From JANYLB01 sp963837715 (GTDB taxonomy: Bacteria > Actinomycetota > Acidimicrobiia > IMCC26256 > JANYLB01), in assembly GCA_963837715.1 (NCBI GenBank), contig CAWIOF010000002.1:62001-126000 (forward strand): a DNA stretch of 64,000 bases, given 5' to 3'. A program made the position numbers and the translations under genes. The notes under the pieces were generated by a model. The model had not been told where the DNA came from. It was given only the letters and a program-made list of their open reading frames with translations, and searched no databases. Below are positions 61,040 through 64,000 of the stretch, one piece after another. How positions within the stretch are numbered: position 1 is the first letter of the stretch; each line of letters opens with the position of its first letter.

Positions 61040-61697
61040 CGACCGATCGATCCGGGTGTTCATCCTCGACGATCACGAGATCGTGCGCGACGGACTCCGG
61101 GCGCTGCTCTCGGGAGCGGGTGGAATCGAGGTGGTGGGTGAGGCCGGCACCGTTGCCGACGCGCTGGCCCGGATCCCGCCGACGCGGCCCGACGTGGCGA
61201 TCCTCGACGTGCAGCTCCCCGACGGCTCCGGGGTCGAGGTGTGTCGTGATGTCCGAGCCGTGCACCCCGAGGTGCGGTGCTTGATGCTCACCTCGTTCTC
61301 CGACGACGAAGCACTGTTCGACGCCATCGTGGCCGGAGCCGCCGGCTATCTGCTCAAGCAGGTGCGCGGCACCGACATCGTCGACGCGGTCCGACGGGTC
61401 GCCGACGGCCAGTCGTTGCTCGACCCGACGCTCGCGACGCGGGTCCGGGATCGGATGCGGGAGCCACCGGAGGAGGACGAGCGGCTCGCCCGGTTGACCG
61501 CCCAGGAACGCAAGATCCTCGCCCTCATCGCCGAGGGCCTCACCAACCGCCAGATCGCCGAGCGGATGTTCCTCGCCGAGAAGACGGTGAAGAACTACGT
61601 GTCGAACCTGCTCTCGAAGCTCGGAATGGCGCGGCGGACCCAAGCGGCCGTCTTCGGGGCAGCGGCGCTCAGGGAGCCCGACGGCAAGCGTCGGTAG
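61032..61697 (+). CDS. devR: DevR/DosR-like LuxR-family response regulator
   Basis: 221 residues, GTG start inside the end of the kinase gene. The receiver domain (RVFILDDHEIVRDGLRALL; phosphoacceptor Asp about 59 in VAILDVQLPDGSG; KQV) is joined to a LuxR-type helix-turn-helix (LTAQERKILALIAEGLTNRQIAERMFLAEKTVKNYVSNLLSKLGMARRTQAAVF, about 155-208). The segment LTNxQIAxRMFLAEKTVKNYVSxLLxKLGMxRRTQAAVF is the one I know from mycobacterial DevR. With the adjacent kinase it would control a low-oxygen/NO regulon; candidate sites lie at 58133, 58926 and 61703. Confidence 0.9.
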   Translation: MADDRSIRVFILDDHEIVRDGLRALLSGAGGIEVVGEAGTVADALARIPPTRPDVAILDVQLPDGSGVEVCRDVRAVHPEVRCLMLTSFSDDEALFDAIVAGAAGYLLKQVRGTDIVDAVRRVADGQSLLDPTLATRVRDRMREPPEEDERLARLTAQERKILALIAEGLTNRQIAERMFLAEKTVKNYVSNLLSKLGMARRTQAAVFGAAALREPDGKRR

Positions 61698-61702
61698 CGT
61701 CG

Positions 61703-61722
61703 TCGGGCCCTTCGGCCCTACG
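61703..61722. promoter_or_regulatory. DosR-box-like palindrome upstream of PPOX gene
   Basis: TCGGGCCCTTCGGCCCTACG contains the inverted repeat GGGCC-CTTC-GGCCC and matches the GGGxCxTTxGGCCC pattern of DevR boxes. It is centred about 40 bases upstream of the GTG of the PPOX gene. It could alternatively form a short hairpin after devR. Confidence 0.5.
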
Positions 61723-61753
61723 CACGTCGGGTGCGGTGCCGGAGAGTGAGGTC

Positions 61754-62155
61754 GTGAACACGACCCCACGACTCTCCGAGCTGCACCGATCCGAATGCCT
61801 GACGCTCCTCGAGTCGGCAGGCGTCGGGCGCATCGGCATCAGCATCGACGCGCTCCCGGCGATCTTTCCCGTGTTCATCACCGTGGTCGACGGTGTGGTC
61901 GCGTTCCGCACCGTGCCCGGTACGAAGTTGGCGGCCGCGTCCGCGGGCGCGATCGTCGCGCTCGAAGCCGACACCTTCGACGATCGCACCGGCGCGGGAT
62001 GGAGCGTCCTGGTCCGGGGGTTGGCCCGCGAGGTGACCGACGAGGCCAGGATCGTCGCCGCATCCAGTCGGCTCGGATCGACGTGGATCGAGGGTGCACC
62101 GACGCACATCGTCGAGATCAGTCCGGACCTCGTGACCGGGCGCCGGCTGAGCTGA
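61754..62155 (+). CDS. PPOX-fold protein, DevR-linked
   Basis: 133 residues, GTG start. LHRSECLTLLESAGVGRIGISIDALPAIFPVFITVVDGVVAFRTVPGTKLAAASAGAIVALEADTF is the flavin/F420-binding split barrel, and GWSVLVRGLAREV follows as in the paralogue at 20140. Comparable PPOX proteins are members of the mycobacterial dormancy regulon. It lies directly behind devR, with a DosR-like box in between, so it is the most likely direct target in this window. Substrate unknown. Confidence 0.85.
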   Translation: MNTTPRLSELHRSECLTLLESAGVGRIGISIDALPAIFPVFITVVDGVVAFRTVPGTKLAAASAGAIVALEADTFDDRTGAGWSVLVRGLAREVTDEARIVAASSRLGSTWIEGAPTHIVEISPDLVTGRRLS

Positions 62156-62192
62156 GCGCCGGGCTGGGCGCCGGGCTGACGTCGGGTCGCCG

Positions 62193-62834
62193 TCAGCCGT
62201 GGTGTCTCCCGCTCACAGAGCCCACCCCTTCGTAGTTGGCGAACGCGGGCGTGCTCATCGTCTCGAGCACGAGGATCGTGAGACCGCCCGGTGTCGTGCT
62301 CGTGTCGGTGACGCGCGTGCCGACGGCCGGTCCATCCGCCGGGAACAGTCGCCGCCCCTGTCCGAGCACGGTCGGGGTGATGACCAGGCGGATCTCGTCG
62401 ATCAGGCCGGCAGCGAGCAGGGTCTGCGCGAGTCGGGCCGAGCCGTGCAGCTGGAGCTCGCGTCCCGGCCCGGCTTTCAACCGGCCGACCTGCTCGCAGA
62501 TGTCGCCGCGCAGGATCGTGCTCGGGGACCAGGTCGCGTCGGTCAGCGTCTGCGACGCGACGTACTTCGGGAGCCCGTTCATGCGTTCGGTGAACGGATC
62601 GTCGGGATCGGTCATCTGCGGCCATGCCTCGGCGAATGCCTCGTACGTGCGTCGGCCGAGCAGTAGGGCGTCGGCCTCGGCGAGCCACCCCGCGGCCCGG
62701 GCGACGAACGTCTCGTCCATGTGCGGCACCATCCAGCCGCCGCGGGTGAAGCCGTCGCTGCGATCCTCGTCGGGGGAGCCCGGCCCCTGGTACACGCCGT
62801 CGAGGGTGACGAACTGCGTGAGTGTGAGCCTCAT
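62193..62834 (-). CDS. Dihydrofolate reductase family protein (RibD type)
   Basis: 213 residues from ATG 62834, which overlaps the SRPBCC stop (ATGA). LTLTQFVTLDGVYQGPGSPDEDRSDGF, ALLLGRRTYEAF, LRGDICEQVGRLKAGPGRELQLHGSARLAQTLLAAGLIDEIRLVITPTVLGQGRRLF and GGLTILVLE match the stand-alone RibD C-terminal reductases. Together with an SRPBCC protein and an ArsR regulator this is a recurrent actinobacterial trio. The regulator here is damaged. Confidence 0.88.
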   Translation of the reverse strand: MRLTLTQFVTLDGVYQGPGSPDEDRSDGFTRGGWMVPHMDETFVARAAGWLAEADALLLGRRTYEAFAEAWPQMTDPDDPFTERMNGLPKYVASQTLTDATWSPSTILRGDICEQVGRLKAGPGRELQLHGSARLAQTLLAAGLIDEIRLVITPTVLGQGRRLFPADGPAVGTRVTDTSTTPGGLTILVLETMSTPAFANYEGVGSVSGRHHG

Positions 62835-63310
62835 CGGGAGCCTCCGGGTGCTTCGACGAGCCCGGCGAGCTGCGTGGTGACCGTCCCCCAGCCGTCGAAG
62901 AAGCCGAGGTGTTCGTGGGTTGCGCGCGCCGCCGGGTCGCGGTGGAGCACAGTCACGCGGTATTCGGTGCCGTCGGGGTGGTCGCGCATGACGATCTCTG
63001 CGGTCATTGCGATCGGCTCGGGCGACACCGGTCGCCATCGACTGTCGACCGCGTTGGTGAAGACGATGCGCTCGCCTGCCTCAACGACGAGGAAGCAGGC
63101 GTCGAGGTGGGGCATGAAGTCGATCCCGTCCTCGCTCATCGACGTCACGAACGCGCCGCCGGGCACGGTGTCGAGCCGCTCGACGCGACACTGCGTCGGC
63201 GCAGGCAGCCACCACGTCGCGAGGCTCGCGGGATCGGTCCACGCGTCCCACACCGCTGCACGAGGGGCACGGATGATCCGGTCGAGGCTGAGATCGAGTT
63301 CAGGGTTCAC
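62831..63310 (-). CDS. SRPBCC (AHSA1-like) domain protein
   Basis: 159 residues from the GTG at 63310 overlapping the ArsR stop (GTGA). LDRIIRAPRAAVWDAWTDPASLATWWLPAPTQCRVERLDTVPGGAF and FTNAVDSRWRPVSPEPIAMTAEIVM, GFFDGWGTVTTQLAGLVE are typical of the AHSA1/SRPBCC hydrophobic-pocket fold. Function is probably binding or modifying a small lipophilic ligand. It is sandwiched between the ArsR remnant and the RibD-type gene with 4-base overlaps, a complete operon apart from the regulator. Confidence 0.87.
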   Translation of the reverse strand: MNPELDLSLDRIIRAPRAAVWDAWTDPASLATWWLPAPTQCRVERLDTVPGGAFVTSMSEDGIDFMPHLDACFLVVEAGERIVFTNAVDSRWRPVSPEPIAMTAEIVMRDHPDGTEYRVTVLHRDPAARATHEHLGFFDGWGTVTTQLAGLVEAPGGSR

Positions 63311-63500
63311 GTCGGCTCCTGAGTCGGGGTGACGAACTGCTCGAGCCGGTCGGTGCGGCTCTCCCAGATCGCTCGTTGCTCGGCGAGCCAGCCGTCGACG
63401 ACCGCGATGCGATCTCGGTTCAGCGTGCAGGTGCGCACGCGCCCGGCCTTCGCGGTGCTGATGAGCCCGCTGCTCTCGAGCATCCGGATGTGCGAACGGG
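63307..63500 (-). pseudogene. ArsR regulator, N-terminus lost at recombination junction
   Basis: Only the last 62 residues of an ArsR-type regulator remain: SHIRMLESSGLISTAKAGRVRTCTLNRDRIAVVDGWLAEQRAIWESRTDRLEQFV. The recognition helix begins here, but the alpha1-alpha3 part with the start codon is replaced by a sequence copied from the enoyl-CoA hydratase gene. An internal ATG at 63483 could still express about 58 residues without a complete winged helix. The stop overlaps the SRPBCC start, so the ancestral gene was the first of that operon. Confidence 0.7.
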
Positions 63501-63600
63501 GCGTCGCGCTTGGTGAGCGAGTCGACGACGCCCGACGCGTTGAGGTCCTGCACGAAGCTTCGGGTGGTGGCGCTGTGGGTGGCCAGTGCGCTGAGCTTGC
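63494..63600 (-). repeat. Duplicated 3' fragment of the 18.2-kb enoyl-CoA hydratase gene
   Basis: About 105 bases (63494-63600) match 18249-18355 at roughly 90 percent by eye, in the same orientation, including an unbroken run coding SALATHSATTRSFVQDL and VVDSLTKRD. Here the fragment lies out of frame with the ArsR remnant and has no start. The junction with the ArsR remnant is near GTTCG/CACATCC. It is a pseudogenic insertion, a recombination scar, or an assembly join. Confidence 0.7.
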
Positions 63601-63628
63601 GCCCTCGACGGGAGAGCCCTGAGCCCGC

Positions 63629-63663
63629 TTGACACATGCCGATATAAGCATATGATGGATCCA
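63629..63663 (+). promoter_or_regulatory. Leaderless promoter of the terminal ArsR gene
   Basis: TTGACA (63629-63634) and TATGAT (63651-63656) are spaced by 16 bases, and the ATG of the ArsR gene is 7 bases after the -10 element, so transcription should begin at or next to the start codon. The AT-rich spacer (GATATAAGCATATG) contains CATATG, also found at the ArsR promoter at 32.4 kb, and is a plausible autoregulatory site. Confidence 0.6.
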
Positions 63664-64000
63664 TGGCCCGGACAGCGACGACCGCCGACGTGTTCAACGC
63701 AGTCGCCGAAGCGCACCGCCGTGAGATCCTCGACGAGTTGCACGGCGGTGAGGCCGCGGTGGGCGACCTCGCCGAGCGACTCCACCTCGCCCAGCCGCAG
63801 GTGTCCAAACACCTGAAGGTGCTGCGGGAGGTCGATCTGGTCCGGTGCCGCACCGTGGGCCGCCATCGCCTGTACCGCGTGAACGGACCCGCGCTGCGGC
63901 CCCTGCGCGACTGGGTGCGCCGCTACGAAGCCCTCGTCAACGCGCACTACGACCGGCTCGACGACTACCTCGTCGGGATCCAGGAGAAGGAGAAGCCCTG
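63663..64000 (+). CDS. ArsR family transcriptional regulator (3' end cut by window edge)
   Basis: 112 residues are visible and the frame is still open at the window end. The winged helix VFNAVAEAHRREILDELHGGEAAVGDLAERLHLAQPQVSKHLKVLREVDLVRCRTVGRHRLYRVNGPALRPLRDWVRRYEALVNAHYDRLDDYL is a complete ArsR domain of the SRPBCC-associated type (KHLKVLREVDLV). No metal-binding cysteines. It is divergent from the damaged ArsR/SRPBCC/RibD operon and might now serve as its regulator. Confidence 0.88.
   Translation, partial: MARTATTADVFNAVAEAHRREILDELHGGEAAVGDLAERLHLAQPQVSKHLKVLREVDLVRCRTVGRHRLYRVNGPALRPLRDWVRRYEALVNAHYDRLDDYLVGIQEKEKP

Noticed and set aside
1..64000. Insertion sequences, prophage, CRISPR or tRNA-linked integration
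   Set aside because: No transposase, integrase, regularly spaced repeat array, tRNA gene or attachment-site duplication was seen anywhere in the window.

Overview
GC-rich, densely packed sequence with many GTG starts, ATGA/GTGA gene overlaps and several apparently leaderless promoters points to a high-GC actinobacterium. A DevS/DevR-type two-component pair, a phosphoketolase-acetate kinase operon, a homologue of the mycobacterial OtsB1/GH65 module, and many acyl-CoA, P450 and flavin monooxygenase genes fit an environmental actinobacterium, possibly Acidimicrobiia (inference; no rRNA or tRNA is present to confirm it). I see no insertion sequence, CRISPR array, phage or tRNA gene.

Layout. 1-8.6 kb: the tail of an MFS transporter, then a tight operon of SDR dehydrogenase, type II NADH dehydrogenase, GH15 trehalase/glucoamylase-like enzyme and GMC oxidoreductase (sugar oxidation into the quinone pool), followed by a GAF-EAL-GAF c-di-GMP phosphodiesterase. 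8.9-14.5 kb: small membrane proteins, a PAP2 phosphatase, and an OmpR-type two-component system divergent from a VanY-like D,D-carboxypeptidase. 14.5-17.3 kb: a DUF1345 relic and a secreted lamin-tail/Calx-beta gene that changes reading frame roughly thirty times. 17.4-26 kb: DUF899, enoyl-CoA hydratase, VOC, PPOX, the xfp-ackA operon and an acyl-CoA synthetase. 26-34 kb: a GH65 phosphorylase (frameshifted) coupled to a beta-phosphoglucomutase/trehalose-phosphatase fusion, an ArsR-SulP operon, a hydrolase and a YceI protein.

34.4-49.3 kb is a regulated catabolic island: two FAD aromatic-type monooxygenases, TetR and MarR regulators, two tandem AhpD-like proteins, a metallo-beta-lactamase hydrolase, an extradiol-dioxygenase-like VOC protein, an SDR, an enoyl-CoA hydratase, a sulfotransferase, a P450, a TetR (frameshifted), a TauD/TfdA dioxygenase and an exported hydrolase. 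Repeated operator-like palindromes mark its promoters. The substrate is not identifiable from sequence; this is my best candidate for an undescribed pathway.

49.3-56.6 kb: a TlpA/CcdA thiol-redox module, two proteins with neocarzinostatin-like folds, an arylsulfatase, an amidohydrolase and an SCO4226-domain/cyclase fusion. 57-62 kb: a DevSR (DosSR) oxygen/NO-type sensor pair with DosR-box-like sites nearby, flavodoxin, histone H1-like and PPOX proteins, probably a hypoxia regulon. 62-64 kb: an RibD-type reductase and SRPBCC operon whose ArsR regulator is truncated and joined to a duplicated fragment of the enoyl-CoA hydratase of 18 kb, then an intact ArsR gene running off the end.

A recurring theme is otherwise intact genes with a single-base frame change (GH65, YceI, TetR at 46.4 kb, the hypothetical at 57 kb) and a response regulator lacking a standard start codon. 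These may be consensus errors of a draft assembly and should be checked before biological conclusions are drawn.
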